Below are positions 31,287 to 40,190 of a stretch of DNA of 64,000 nt, in pieces. Location: contig JAKPDK010000158.1 in assembly GCA_029552745.1 (NCBI GenBank), positions 1-64,000 of the forward strand, read 5' to 3'. Under the pieces are notes generated by a model. That model was given only the letters and a program-made list of their open reading frames with translations, had not been told where the DNA came from and made no database searches. Numbering within the stretch: position 1 is the first letter of the stretch; the number at the start of each line of letters is the position of its first letter. This DNA comes from Candidatus Hydrogenedentota bacterium (GTDB taxonomy: Bacteria > Hydrogenedentota > Hydrogenedentia > Hydrogenedentales > SLHB01). The position numbers and the translations under genes are program-made.

Positions 31287-32957
31287 TTATTTCGCCAAAG
31301 ACAAACCGAACTCCGCGAAAGGCACGGCACTCCACCGGAAGATTTGCCGTAGAACGGGCGAGTTTTGAAACATGCTGTTAAGGCCAGGCGCCCATTGGTA
31401 ATAGCCCGTAATGAGCCATCTTCCCGCCAAGCTTTTCGCCAATACGTTGTCGCGAAACATGCGAAGTCCCGACAGCATCTCTGGATCGTCTTGAAAAACC
31501 TTCTCCGCGGGGCATACCGAAGGCGGAGAACCCTCACCGGAAGAATCGGGCTCTAAATAAACGTCCCACCGAGTCACCTTGCCTTCTTCAACTCGCACTC
31601 CCGTGACCGTAACTGACCGATATCCTTTGGAACTAAACGTCAATGTATATTCGCCAGGAAGAAGGAGGCGGTAATAATCGCCAACATCCGGATCGGTAAA
31701 CACAGGTTGGGAATTGCCAGAGACCATCACCTTTGCGAACAACGGCAGCCCGTTATCCTTCTCTTTCACCAATCCCCGCACCCCGATGTGTATCGCCTCC
31801 AGATAGGCCAACATAGCTTCTCCATTAGCCTGCCATAAAGTCTCCAACTGGGAGCTTGGGGGCTGAAAAGCGTCTGAGATCTCTATCGTGATCTCACAAC
31901 ATCCCATGTAGCGATACATCCAGTCTTGCATCCCCCCACGAACCACGTACCACGCCGCCCCATTCGTTATACCCTGCGGGAAATAGGAACTTGCAAACAT
32001 ATCCGGATTGTTTGAGGCATATTGCAGGGCCAACCAACGGAACAGCGCATCATCCGGCGCAGCAGAATAGGTCCCGGAAGGTTTGCCGTCATCATCGTAA
32101 GGATAGTTGGCAACCAACGTCCCCGTGTGAAAATTCGCAGATAAAACAAATGAATTCGCCTTTGCCCAGCGCATCAATGCGGCGGTCTCGGGCTGACGCC
32201 CTGTGTCTAACAAAGGCGCTCCGCTGTAGACGGTACCAGTAAAATCATCAGGATATTTGGGAAAACTGCGATTGAGGTCCACGCCGTTGGCATTGTTCCG
32301 AGTGCCCCTTTCATATCCATCCGGATTCATCAATGGTACAACCCATATGGCCGTTTCATCCACCAGCCCGGCTATCCTAGGATCGGTACCGTAACCCTCG
32401 AGCAACAACTGAATAAAATTAAGGCATACTACCGCGCTGGGCGTCTCGTTTCCATGAATCGCCCCAACATATCGAAACTCGGGTTCTTCTTCCTCAACGT
32501 CCGGATTATCCGTAATCAGTACCGCCCAAATCTCGCGCCCTTCTACGGATTGTCCGAGCGAAAAAAGCCTTGCAATGTCGGCATGCGTCGTAACCCAATC
32601 CTCTAACGTCGCGCTTATCTCATCGTACGTAGGATAAGCCTCTAGCTGCCGCTCTTGAGGAAAGACATAGACTTCAAAACCTGCCTGCGCAAGTTCCGAC
32701 AAGAAACAACGCTCGCCAAATATGACCACACGATTTCCTTTCACGGAGCCTACCGAGACGCCGATATTTTCAAGCACATCAACATCCGTTGGGGCAGAAA
32801 TTGTCACCGACCCCATGAAAGTGCTTCCAACGGAATCAGCGCCTCCCGCAAAGGCTTCAGAACCACAGAGCAGACACCCTACGAGCAAGAAAAACAATAA
32901 CCCGGTTTCGAGCGGAAATGTTTTGCAAGTTCCTTTCGTATGCCACCGACAGGTCAT
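31287..32957 (-). CDS. Secreted M14 zinc carboxypeptidase with regulatory-like domain, 556 aa
   Basis: A signal peptide is visible (TGLLFFLLVGCLLC, then SEAFAGG). The M14 domain holds zinc ligands His168 and Glu171 (HGNETPS) and His277 (ANFHTG), with catalytic Glu359 (ITIEISDA); NPDGYERGTR and GVDLNRSFP are also conserved. A carboxypeptidase-regulatory-like beta domain follows (YTLTFSSKGYRSVTVTGV). The last 75 residues (LRMFRDNVLAKSLAGRWLI, then YYQWAPGL) resemble the C-terminal CFI-box-type tail found on diverse secreted proteins. The ATG at 32957 is favoured over 32966 because GAAGGA is then 8 bp upstream. Confidence 0.9.
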   Translation of the reverse strand: MTCRWHTKGTCKTFPLETGLLFFLLVGCLLCGSEAFAGGADSVGSTFMGSVTISAPTDVDVLENIGVSVGSVKGNRVVIFGERCFLSELAQAGFEVYVFPQERQLEAYPTYDEISATLEDWVTTHADIARLFSLGQSVEGREIWAVLITDNPDVEEEEPEFRYVGAIHGNETPSAVVCLNFIQLLLEGYGTDPRIAGLVDETAIWVVPLMNPDGYERGTRNNANGVDLNRSFPKYPDDFTGTVYSGAPLLDTGRQPETAALMRWAKANSFVLSANFHTGTLVANYPYDDDGKPSGTYSAAPDDALFRWLALQYASNNPDMFASSYFPQGITNGAAWYVVRGGMQDWMYRYMGCCEITIEISDAFQPPSSQLETLWQANGEAMLAYLEAIHIGVRGLVKEKDNGLPLFAKVMVSGNSQPVFTDPDVGDYYRLLLPGEYTLTFSSKGYRSVTVTGVRVEEGKVTRWDVYLEPDSSGEGSPPSVCPAEKVFQDDPEMLSGLRMFRDNVLAKSLAGRWLITGYYQWAPGLNSMFQNSPVLRQIFRWSAVPFAEFGLSLAK

Positions 32958-33040
32958 GGAAGCCATCCTTCGAATAAATTGACGCGCTGTTACCTATATA
33001 GTACCTTGTAGTAGCCAAAAAGTAACAAAGGGACCGCCCG

Positions 33041-33811
33041 GTGCTGACGACTCTATTCAATAGAAAACGTCTACTCCCTTTTCTAAACGTTTTCTTTCCG
33101 CACTTTTGTAGGCTGTGCAAACAGCGGATTTTGACGGAAGAAAATGCCTTCTTTTGTCCGGAATGTTGGGAGTTAAGCCCCCGGATCGAGCGTCCATTCT
33201 GTCCCGTATGTGGCAAACCCCATCCGCGAGGTGTCGCCATGATGAACCCGACGCTTTTCCCATGTGGTCCCTGTGCGACTACTAAAGACCGTTTTCCATT
33301 CCGTCGTGCTATAAGTTCAGCTCACTTCACGGGCGCCATTGCGGAAGGGATTAAGTTGCTCAAGTTCCAGGGTAAAAAACGACTCGCAAAACCTCTGGCA
33401 GCGCTACTCACCAAAACCATCCAATCCGAACTCGACCCAAACGAATACAATGCAATTGTCCCCGTTCCGCTTTACCCCGTTCGTTTGCGGGAACGTGGTT
33501 TCAACCAATCCCTCTTGCTAGCCGAAGAGATCAAAGCGTTGTTCCCCAACGCTGTATTGGATTTATCACTCAAGAGAATCCGCCCAACCCGGACCCAAAG
33601 CCTTATCACCGATAGAAAAGAGCGCACACGTAATGTTCGTGGGGCTTTTGCCGTTTTAGGCGAAGCGTGCCAACTCAAAAACGCCGGCGTCTTACTTATC
33701 GACGACGTGATCACCTCTTACGGGACGGTGTCCGAGTGCACCCGCGCTTTGCGGCGTGCTGGTGTAGGCTTTGTCGACGTATTGAGTGTAGCGATGGGCA
33801 CTCCCGTATGA
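33041..33811 (+). CDS. comF: ComF family phosphoribosyltransferase-like protein, 256 aa
   Basis: ComF/GntX proteins are required for, or linked to, DNA uptake. Two pairs of cysteines at the N-terminus (CRLCKQ, CPEC) and two more (CPVC, CGPC) form a zinc-ribbon region. The type I phosphoribosyltransferase fold follows, with VPLYPVRLRERGFNQS and the PRPP motif VLLIDDVITSYGTV. The GTG start at 33041 follows AAAGGGA. It stands alone, divergent from the M14 gene and convergent with the next. Confidence 0.9.
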   Translation: MLTTLFNRKRLLPFLNVFFPHFCRLCKQRILTEENAFFCPECWELSPRIERPFCPVCGKPHPRGVAMMNPTLFPCGPCATTKDRFPFRRAISSAHFTGAIAEGIKLLKFQGKKRLAKPLAALLTKTIQSELDPNEYNAIVPVPLYPVRLRERGFNQSLLLAEEIKALFPNAVLDLSLKRIRPTRTQSLITDRKERTRNVRGAFAVLGEACQLKNAGVLLIDDVITSYGTVSECTRALRRAGVGFVDVLSVAMGTPV

Positions 33812-33853
33812 AAGGCCGAATAAGCGGACGCCCGGACAAACAAAACCGACCCC

Positions 33854-35299
33854 TCAAATGGCTTCCCATTCGCCGCTGGATTCCACAGGCTTGAAAATCA
33901 TCCGACGGTCGGTTTCGAGCATGAGCGGACGTTTCCGAAGACAAGCCTCGACATGCGGAAAACGAATCAAACGAGTTCGTGAGGCGGCACATCGTTCGAT
34001 GAGGTGCAAATAGAGCAAGAGCCGCGCCACTCGCATTTGGTGCGGCGTTGCACAATACACCACCAGCCCATGTTCCATAGCGTGCTGAAAACTGTCCCGT
34101 AACGCCGCGGGACGGCTCGCATCTGCGGCAGACCATTGAAACAAGTCTAAACCTTGGCGTTCTACCTGAACATCATGGTATCTCAGTTCATATTCACGAC
34201 AAAGACGCTCGTAGACGCTCGTCAGCTGATCAAACCAATATAAAATCGCGCGGTACCCCTCCTCGGCAAGGTCGAGCTCTATTTGGAATTCGTCTATGGT
34301 ATCAATCGTTTGCGCCGCCAATGCCCCCAGGCGCTCTTCGTTTTCCTCCGGTATCATCCTCACGCGGGCTTTTTCTGCCGCATCACCATAATTAAAACTT
34401 TCCAAAATCGTAGCAAGATGAAACTTGGAACGAGAGATCAAACCAAATTCCCGCAACAACGGCGCCACCACGGAATCCTGTTCCAGCACCGCGTCCGCAT
34501 GCGGCTGTCTGGCACAGATCTCTGCTCCCCATTCCCGCCAAAGCTCTTGCAAAATCGCTGAAAACGCCTTTCCCAACCCGGTAGGTTCTTTTTTGTTTTG
34601 GGCATGTGCCACTAACCCCGCAAGCTGCTGTGACAGCTGGCGGCTGGTACGCAGGAGCACATTCTTCTCTGCGAGGCAATACAGGACCACGAGACGGTCC
34701 ATCGCAACAAAGGCTTCTTCCTCCGGCACCTGCCATTGCTGAGTAAGCAGATTTGACCATGCCGTTCGCCATTCCCGAAACTGCCGTGCCAAATGACTCC
34801 GAGGATGACGCCTCACCTCGTCCAGCGACCCCTCCAAGACACGTTCCTTAGCGAGAACATCGCGAAACTCCCGTTCCAACTCCTCCGGCGAATCCGCTGT
34901 CAACAACAATTCCTCGGAAAACGCGTCGTACAAATAGGCGCGTTGCAGATCCGACATGAACGCATAACGAACCTTAATTGCCCGTGTAGCTGCGACCACA
35001 GGACGTGTCGCCTCGCAGAAATCCAAACCTCGCTGCACAATCGCGGAGGGAGGCTTTAACGTGCCCGGCAAAACAAAATGTGCCGCCAACATGCCTTGCC
35101 CACGAGGCGTCAACAAATACGAAACCGTCGGTACCGGTGAAAGATTGGCAGGCATGCCAAGCGGCGCCGGCTCCGTCCAACCAAACCATTCCAAAAAACG
35201 CTCCGCAACATCACATTGCCGGTCACGCGTGACGGATACTAATTGCTGCTGCAACATTTCACAAACATGATGAAGCGGTCTCTTGGATGATTGCACCAT
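33854..35299 (-). CDS. Uncharacterised 481-aa protein paired with an HTH regulator
   Basis: No family recognised. The protein is soluble, mostly helical in pattern and rich in Arg, Glu and Leu. Residues about 100-190 (RYAFMSDLQRAYLYDAFSEE) loosely recall the non-catalytic part of some restriction-enzyme N-terminal domains, but no ExK or other nuclease motif is visible. A REYELRYH segment formally fits an Rx6H pattern (HEPN-like), which may be chance. It overlaps the regulator gene by one base (TGATG), so the two are co-translated and probably functionally linked. Reading frame and codon use look like a real gene. Confidence 0.75.
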   Translation of the reverse strand: MVQSSKRPLHHVCEMLQQQLVSVTRDRQCDVAERFLEWFGWTEPAPLGMPANLSPVPTVSYLLTPRGQGMLAAHFVLPGTLKPPSAIVQRGLDFCEATRPVVAATRAIKVRYAFMSDLQRAYLYDAFSEELLLTADSPEELEREFRDVLAKERVLEGSLDEVRRHPRSHLARQFREWRTAWSNLLTQQWQVPEEEAFVAMDRLVVLYCLAEKNVLLRTSRQLSQQLAGLVAHAQNKKEPTGLGKAFSAILQELWREWGAEICARQPHADAVLEQDSVVAPLLREFGLISRSKFHLATILESFNYGDAAEKARVRMIPEENEERLGALAAQTIDTIDEFQIELDLAEEGYRAILYWFDQLTSVYERLCREYELRYHDVQVERQGLDLFQWSAADASRPAALRDSFQHAMEHGLVVYCATPHQMRVARLLLYLHLIERCAASRTRLIRFPHVEACLRKRPLMLETDRRMIFKPVESSGEWEAI

Positions 35300-35937
35300 C
35301 AGGGTATCCCCTCACCTTTTCTCACTACGTATCCTGCCGCCTCAATGCGCCCCCATATTACGTCGTCTCGGCGGCCCAGGATATCCAATCCCTCACTCAA
35401 AAAAACACCTATCTCGGAATCCCGACGCTGAAGCCGCTGCACAAATTCTTCGCTGCTCAAGGCCTGAACCCGATAACCCTCCGGAACAGTGCCGATAGGC
35501 TTCCGCCCACTTAGCGTTACCGCTAATACCTCCCCCGTCTCCTCGTTCAGAAAAGCTTGCCGAACATCTTCATCTCCCGCAAGCGCCCCCCGCAGTCTTT
35601 GCATGGGTGTTGAAGTCTTCAACACCAAATGCCGCAAATCAGAAAACAAGGGGTATTGAACATCTACCTGATAGTAAGCCCTATTGCCTTCAGACCGTCT
35701 GTAGAGCAGCCCTATCTCTGAAAGACGTTCCAACTCACGCTGCACCGCACGAATCGGCAATCCCGTAGCGACCTCTACCTGCCGCTGATAATAGGCTCGG
35801 CGGGGATCCAACATGAAAAATCGCACAACCGTTGCGCGTGCTTTAGATCCAAAGAGTACAGCCAATACATCAACCTGGCGATCTTCAGGCTCTCTCTCAG
35901 TATCAATATCCCCTTTTTCTAGCAAATCAACTTCCAT
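35299..35937 (-). CDS. Winged-helix regulator with degenerate nucleotidyltransferase-like C-terminus, 212 aa
   Basis: Residues about 24-115 form an ArsR/MarR-like winged helix (LAVLFGSKARATVVRFFML, ATGLPIRAVQRELERLSEIG, then NRAYYQVDVQYPLFSDLRHL). This is the pattern of proteins in which such an HTH precedes an MNT-type nucleotidyltransferase. Here the second half keeps only end-of-domain features (ALSSEEFVQRLQRRDSEIG) and lacks the catalytic GSxxRG...DxD. ATG 35937 is chosen because a σ70-like promoter lies immediately upstream; the longer frame would run through it. Likely a transcription regulator of its own operon. Confidence 0.78.
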   Translation of the reverse strand: MEVDLLEKGDIDTEREPEDRQVDVLAVLFGSKARATVVRFFMLDPRRAYYQRQVEVATGLPIRAVQRELERLSEIGLLYRRSEGNRAYYQVDVQYPLFSDLRHLVLKTSTPMQRLRGALAGDEDVRQAFLNEETGEVLAVTLSGRKPIGTVPEGYRVQALSSEEFVQRLQRRDSEIGVFLSEGLDILGRRDDVIWGRIEAAGYVVRKGEGIP

Positions 35938-35971
35938 AAAATGATATGATCCGTTGCATTTTTCAGATGAT

Positions 35972-36000
35972 AATATACAACATGTAGTCAAAAAAGTCAA
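35972..36000 (-). promoter_or_regulatory. Candidate σ70 promoter of the regulator/orphan operon
   Basis: On the minus strand TTGACT (35995-36000) and TATATT (35972-35977) have a 17-bp spacer. A second TTGACT-like motif lies within the spacer. It is 34 bp from the chosen start codon. Confidence 0.6.
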
Positions 36001-36265
36001 TAGGGATATATTATGACTGCGCTTTCCGGTTCGTTTGGTTTTCTGAAAAGTGAAGGTCATTTCATTTATGATGTTACAGAACGGTTCTATGGACCATATA
36101 TTTCTACAATTATGTAGGTATTTACCGGAGGCAAACGGACTTATGGTACCTACCTTTTTGAAAGAATTACCCATCACCTGAAATATACTAACTCGCTCAC
36201 CTTCAATAAATTAAATCAACTTTACCAGAGACGATATTAAGGCCAAATCCAGAAATCATGTCACT
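36001..36265. other. Intergenic region without recognised gene
   Basis: Part of the 492 bp between the regulator start and amt. Beyond the two promoter candidates at its ends, no open frame, RNA gene or strong hairpin is seen. The base composition is more A/T-rich than its surroundings. Confidence 0.5.
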
Positions 36266-36281
36266 TGGCACGAGACCTGCG
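36266..36281 (+). promoter_or_regulatory. Candidate σ54 promoter upstream of amt
   Basis: TTGGCACGAGACCTGC contains GG at 36267-36268 and GC at 36279-36280 with exactly 10 bp between, the -24/-12 arrangement of RpoN promoters; TGGCAC matches the consensus. Nitrogen control of ammonium transporters by σ54 is well known. The leader to the ATG is about 150 bp. Confidence 0.6.
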
Positions 36282-36429
36282 CAAACACACTTAAGACGGA
36301 TTTCGTGAGTGGCTCATGCCATCTTCCGTTTGAAATCAGTCACCATATCGGGCAGGAGTACAAGAAGGGTTCCGGTTAAGTTTTTTCTAAATAAGCACTG
36401 CAAAAACCGGAGTCATAGGAGGTGCCAAT

Positions 36430-37844
36430 ATGTCTACGAAAATGGAAAGATTATTTAAAGGCGTAGCTCTCAGCTTGGGAACGGCGGTATTTCTAGCTTT
36501 ACCTTCAGCCGCTCAAGAACTTAACTCAGAGGTCCTTGCAGAACATAAAGTGATGCTCGACACGGTCTGGACCATGGTGGCAGCGTTTCTCGTATTTTGG
36601 ATGAACGCAGGTTTTGCGTTGGTCGAGTCCGGTTTTTGCCGAAAGGAAAATACCGTTAACATTCTTACAAAAAACTTCATCGTCTTCGCTATTTCGGCAC
36701 TTGCCTACTGGTTCTTTGGCTTCGCCTTTATGTTTGGGGATGGTAACACTTTCCTGGGGTTAAGGGGATTTATGATGACGGGCGCTGACAATAGCCCAGC
36801 AACCCGCGACGCATACACCGGTGTTTATTCCGCCTTGAACTGGACAGGGGTCCCGCTTGAATGCAAGTTTTTCTTTCAACTTGTATTTGCAGGCACCGCG
36901 GCAACCATAGTCTCTGGGGCCGTAGCAGAACGGATCAAGTTCCAAGCATATCTTTTGTTTTCTTTTCTCCTTGTCGCTCTCATCTATCCGGTTACAGGCC
37001 ACTGGATCTGGGGGGTGGCTTTCTCGCGGCAAGAGTTTTTCATGATTTCGCCGGTTCCACCCAGGTGCATAGTGTGGGAGGATGGGCAGCCCTGGTTGGT
37101 GTGCTTTTCCTTGGTCCCCGCCTCGGCAAGTATCGGAAAGACGGCGGTGTTCAAGCCATACCAGGTCATAACATGACCTCAGCAGCCTTGGGCGGTTTGA
37201 TTTTGTGGCTAGGGTGATTTGGCTTTAATCCAGGAAGCACCATGGCAGCCGATTTTAACGCCATCGCGCACATCAGCGTAACGACGGCTTTGGCGGCATC
37301 AGCCGGAACAGTCGTTTCTTGCTTGTATGCGTGGTTCAGACTTGGCAAACCTGATCTGAGCATGATTATCAACGGCTGTCTGGCAGGACTGGTGGCTATT
37401 ACGGCTCCCTGTGACGGTGTAAGCGGCAACGGGAGCATCATCATCGGCGCTATTGCGGGTGTGCTTGTCATTGAAGCCGTCCTTTTCTTTGATAGGATTC
37501 ACCTTGATGACCCCGTAGGCGCTTTATCTGTTCACTTGGTGAACGGTGTCTGGGGCACACTGGCATATGGCTTGTTTAACACCCAAGAAAACGCCGATGC
37601 AGGATGGAGCAAGGGATTATTCTACGGCGGTGGTTTCACCCAACTCATCAATCAGGTCATTGGAATTGTTGCCGTCGGTGTATTCGTAGTCATTGCCTCT
37701 GTCGTGTTCTGGTACCTGACGAAACTCGCGTTGGGTATGCGTGTCAGTATTAAGGAAGAAGCGGAAGGTCTCGACCTGAGTGAAATGGGGTTGGAGGCAT
37801 ATCCGGAAGATGCAGAAACCCCTCTAGCGGAATCGTCATTTTAA
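36430..37844 (+). pseudogene. amt: Ammonium transporter (Amt) gene disrupted by frameshift and TGA
   Basis: Summed over two frames the product is a complete Amt channel of about 470 residues: signal peptide (ALPSAAQ), [65 protein letters not shown] and [16 protein letters not shown]. At the G-run 37010-37015 one G appears missing: six G shift the frame, seven would give WGGGF. In the second frame TGA at 37215-37217 replaces the conserved Trp of LWLGWFGFNPGS. AGGAGG precedes the ATG. Two independent lesions argue for a pseudogene; a sequencing error could explain the homopolymer but less easily the TGA. Confidence 0.88.
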
Positions 37845-38141
37845 GGTAACAGAGAGCCTGGCGCGAAGGTCTTAATGCCATGACCCCTATGCCACAAGCG
37901 AGAAACAGAACGAACCAATGCACGAGAGGAGTGCGAGGTCGTCACAACATTTTTGGATTTTTCCTCCGCCCGTCGAGATACGATTCACTAACCGGACATT
38001 CCAGCATGACCCAGGCGAACTCTGCCCACGTCGTAAATCCCACAACCGACAACGAACGGTTATCCGTATCTCGACGGGTTCCTCCAAGGAATTCACGAGA
38101 CCTATATATATACTATACCTGTGGACCAGAGGCGTAAATGT
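37845..38141. other. Intergenic region downstream of amt
   Basis: No convincing gene or RNA. A TA-rich stretch (38102-38117, TATATATATACTATAC) could be a weak -10 region but has no clear -35 partner. Confidence 0.4.
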
Positions 38142-38173
38142 GATAGCCCTCTTCGTTTCCGAAGAGGGCTATC
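38142..38173. terminator. Strong hairpin terminator between convergent amt and EF-hand genes
   Basis: GATAGCCCTCTTCG (38142-38155) pairs perfectly with CGAAGAGGGCTATC (38160-38173), a 14-bp stem with a 4-nt TTTC loop. It lies 32 bp past the stop of the minus-strand gene. U-tracts are weak on both sides. Confidence 0.75.
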
Positions 38174-38204
38174 GCTGTTGAGGAGCATCACGCTGCTGGT
38201 GGTC

Positions 38205-39080
38205 TCATGGTTCACAAGGTGCTGGTGGCGGCCCCTGGCGGTCTTCACGGCTCAAGAAACCGTCTTTGTTTCGGTCAATACATTCAAATCGTTCTTTGTC
38301 CATTCTTGGAAACTTGGCGGACAATTCCTCAAAGGCCAATTTGCCGTCACCGTCCGTGTCGGCTTCTCGGAAAAGCTGCCGAAGTCTCTCGCCTCTTGCT
38401 TGATTCGGACCCATGCCGCCTTGAGGACCTTGACCGGCGTTAGGTCCAAAACCCTGGCCTGCCCCGGGACCTGCTACCCTATCGGCGGCAGAAATCACAC
38501 CATCACCGTTCCGATCTAAACGTTGGAATTTCTCTCGGTCGATTCGCGGAGCTACCGCGGACAATTCCTCAAACGTGACTTCTTTGTTTCCGTCAGCATC
38601 CGCCTCACGAAGTTTTTGCAAGAACTTCATTCCCGCGGCCCCAGGCCCCCCTTGCAGTCTTCCCGGTGGGGGAGGCGGCATCTGGGGACCACCTTCCGGA
38701 CACGCAGGCGGGGGTCCCATCATGGGTCCGGGCCCCTTACCTTTACCCTCTCTGGGACCCTTATGACCCTTCGGTCCCTTGGCGCCGCGCTCGCCTTGGG
38801 GTCCTTGCATACCTCTGCCACGTCGGTCCTCAACGGACAAAACACCATCTCCGTTGCGATCCAAACGAGCAAAGATCTCTTCATCCACCCCGGGCCAAAT
38901 CGCTTGAAGCTCTTCCAACGTTATTTTCCCGTCACCGTTGGTATCGGCACGGGCAATACCGAGACCAGGACGATGCGGAGGTGGACCGCCCGGCGGGTCC
39001 GCAGGGGGCTGCGCGCTCACACTGAAGCACACGGTTGTCGCCAATACGGCTGCAATTACCAAAATCTTCTTGCCACTCAT
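38205..39080 (-). CDS. Secreted six-EF-hand protein with collagen-like linker, 291 aa
   Basis: A signal peptide (KKILVIAAVLATTVCFSVSAQ) is followed by three pairs of EF-hand loops: ADTNGDGKITLEEL with LDRNGDGVLSVED, ADADGNKEVTFEEL with LDRNGDGVISAAD, and ADTDGDGKLAFEEL with IDRNKDGFLSRED. Most loops have full Ca2+ ligands. Between pairs 1 and 2 is a Gly-x-y tract (GPQGERGAKGPKGHKG) and a Pro/Gly/Met-rich stretch. The ATG at 39080 with AGGAG 8 bp upstream is preferred over the GTG at 39089. Probably a calcium-binding periplasmic or cell-surface protein. Partner and role are unknown. Confidence 0.85.
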   Translation of the reverse strand: MSGKKILVIAAVLATTVCFSVSAQPPADPPGGPPPHRPGLGIARADTNGDGKITLEELQAIWPGVDEEIFARLDRNGDGVLSVEDRRGRGMQGPQGERGAKGPKGHKGPREGKGKGPGPMMGPPPACPEGGPQMPPPPPGRLQGGPGAAGMKFLQKLREADADGNKEVTFEELSAVAPRIDREKFQRLDRNGDGVISAADRVAGPGAGQGFGPNAGQGPQGGMGPNQARGERLRQLFREADTDGDGKLAFEELSAKFPRMDKERFECIDRNKDGFLSREDRQGPPPAPCEP

Positions 39081-39245
39081 TTTCGTCACTCCTATTTTCG
39101 TTTTCTTCTCCGGCTGCCGTTCTGTTAAACACCGTTTTTATCTGCGAGTTCCCTAATAGGCATCTTCAAAACATCAGGTGGTCCGGAAAGCGGTGCCGGA
39201 GAAAGCCCGAAAGACACAGGCAGGAAAAAACGAAGAAGAGATAGC

Positions 39246-40190
39246 CTACGTCGGAATTAGTTTGATCGCCCGGTCGGCAAGATCGGAAACGGTAGTCTCT
39301 TCACTCACAGGAATCCATTGAATCCGCGAATCGCCGCGAAACCATATCAGCTGACGACGAGCATACCGGCGGGTGTTACGCTTCATCGTCTCGAGGGCCT
39401 CTTCATAGGAGCATTTACCCTGCAAATAGTCGGCGAACTCGCGGTAACCCAGCGTTCGGAGCTGTGCGAAGCGCTCGCCATAACCCTGGGCTAATAACGT
39501 CCGGACTTCGTCTAAAAAACCGCACGCCAGCATCCTTTCCACGCGTTCGTTGATGCGCCTGTAAAGAACCTCTCTGGGAAGGTCTAAACCGATTTGCAGA
39601 ACGCGCAAGGATGGGGATTCGTTCTGGTGAAGCCGATGTAGGGCTGAAATGGGCTTGCCCGTCAATTCATAGACTTCAAGAGCACGGACAATTCGTCTGA
39701 GATCTCCAGGCAAAATCACCTTCGCATAATCGGGATCTACCGATTGTAACCTTTCATATAGGATTTGTACCCCACCCTGTTCTGCTTCCGCGTGAAGACG
39801 TGCACGAATAAATTCATCTTTCGCTGGACCAGGAAACAAACCGTCAATTACCGCCCGCAGGTAAAGCCCAGAGCCCCCTACCAATACGGCGATTCTCGCT
39901 CGCCTATTCAATGCCGCGATTACATTCCGGGCTGCTACGCCAAACGCCCCAGCCGAGAATTGCTCTAGGGGACTCAAGAAACCTACGAAATGGTGTTTTA
40001 TCTTAGCACGTTCTTCCAAAGTGGGCGCCGCCGTGCCTATCTCCATGCCTTTATATACCTGCATGGAATCGGCAGAGATGATCTCGGTATCCAAGCGGCG
40101 GGCAAGCTCCAAACTGAGCGCCGTTTTTCCCGAAGCCGTCGCCCCCACAATAGCAACAACGTCCGGCGGAGGACTCAAAACACAAGTCAC
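39246..40190 (-). CDS. miaA: tRNA dimethylallyltransferase, 314 aa
   Basis: Adds a dimethylallyl group to N6 of A37 in tRNAs reading UNN codons. The P-loop is IVGATASGKTALS, followed by ISADSMQVYKGMEIGTAAP and the substrate loop KIKHHFVGF; VGGSGLYLRAVIDGLF and RQLIWFRGD near the end are also characteristic. The GTG start (40190) overlaps the mutL stop (GTGA), so miaA is translated from the mutL transcript, a common pairing in bacteria. Confidence 0.97.
   Translation of the reverse strand: MTCVLSPPPDVVAIVGATASGKTALSLELARRLDTEIISADSMQVYKGMEIGTAAPTLEERAKIKHHFVGFLSPLEQFSAGAFGVAARNVIAALNRRARIAVLVGGSGLYLRAVIDGLFPGPAKDEFIRARLHAEAEQGGVQILYERLQSVDPDYAKVILPGDLRRIVRALEVYELTGKPISALHRLHQNESPSLRVLQIGLDLPREVLYRRINERVERMLACGFLDEVRTLLAQGYGERFAQLRTLGYREFADYLQGKCSYEEALETMKRNTRRYARRQLIWFRGDSRIQWIPVSEETTVSDLADRAIKLIPT

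Noticed and set aside
33854-35299. Assignment of the 481-aa orphan as a HEPN toxin or restriction nuclease
   Set aside because: The Rx6H match is a single short pattern and no nuclease ExK site is visible; kept as unknown.
36430-37844. TGA read as Trp (genetic code change)
   Set aside because: Many genes here end in TGA, often as ATGA overlaps with intact neighbours, so TGA is a normal stop; the frameshift in the same gene also points to decay.
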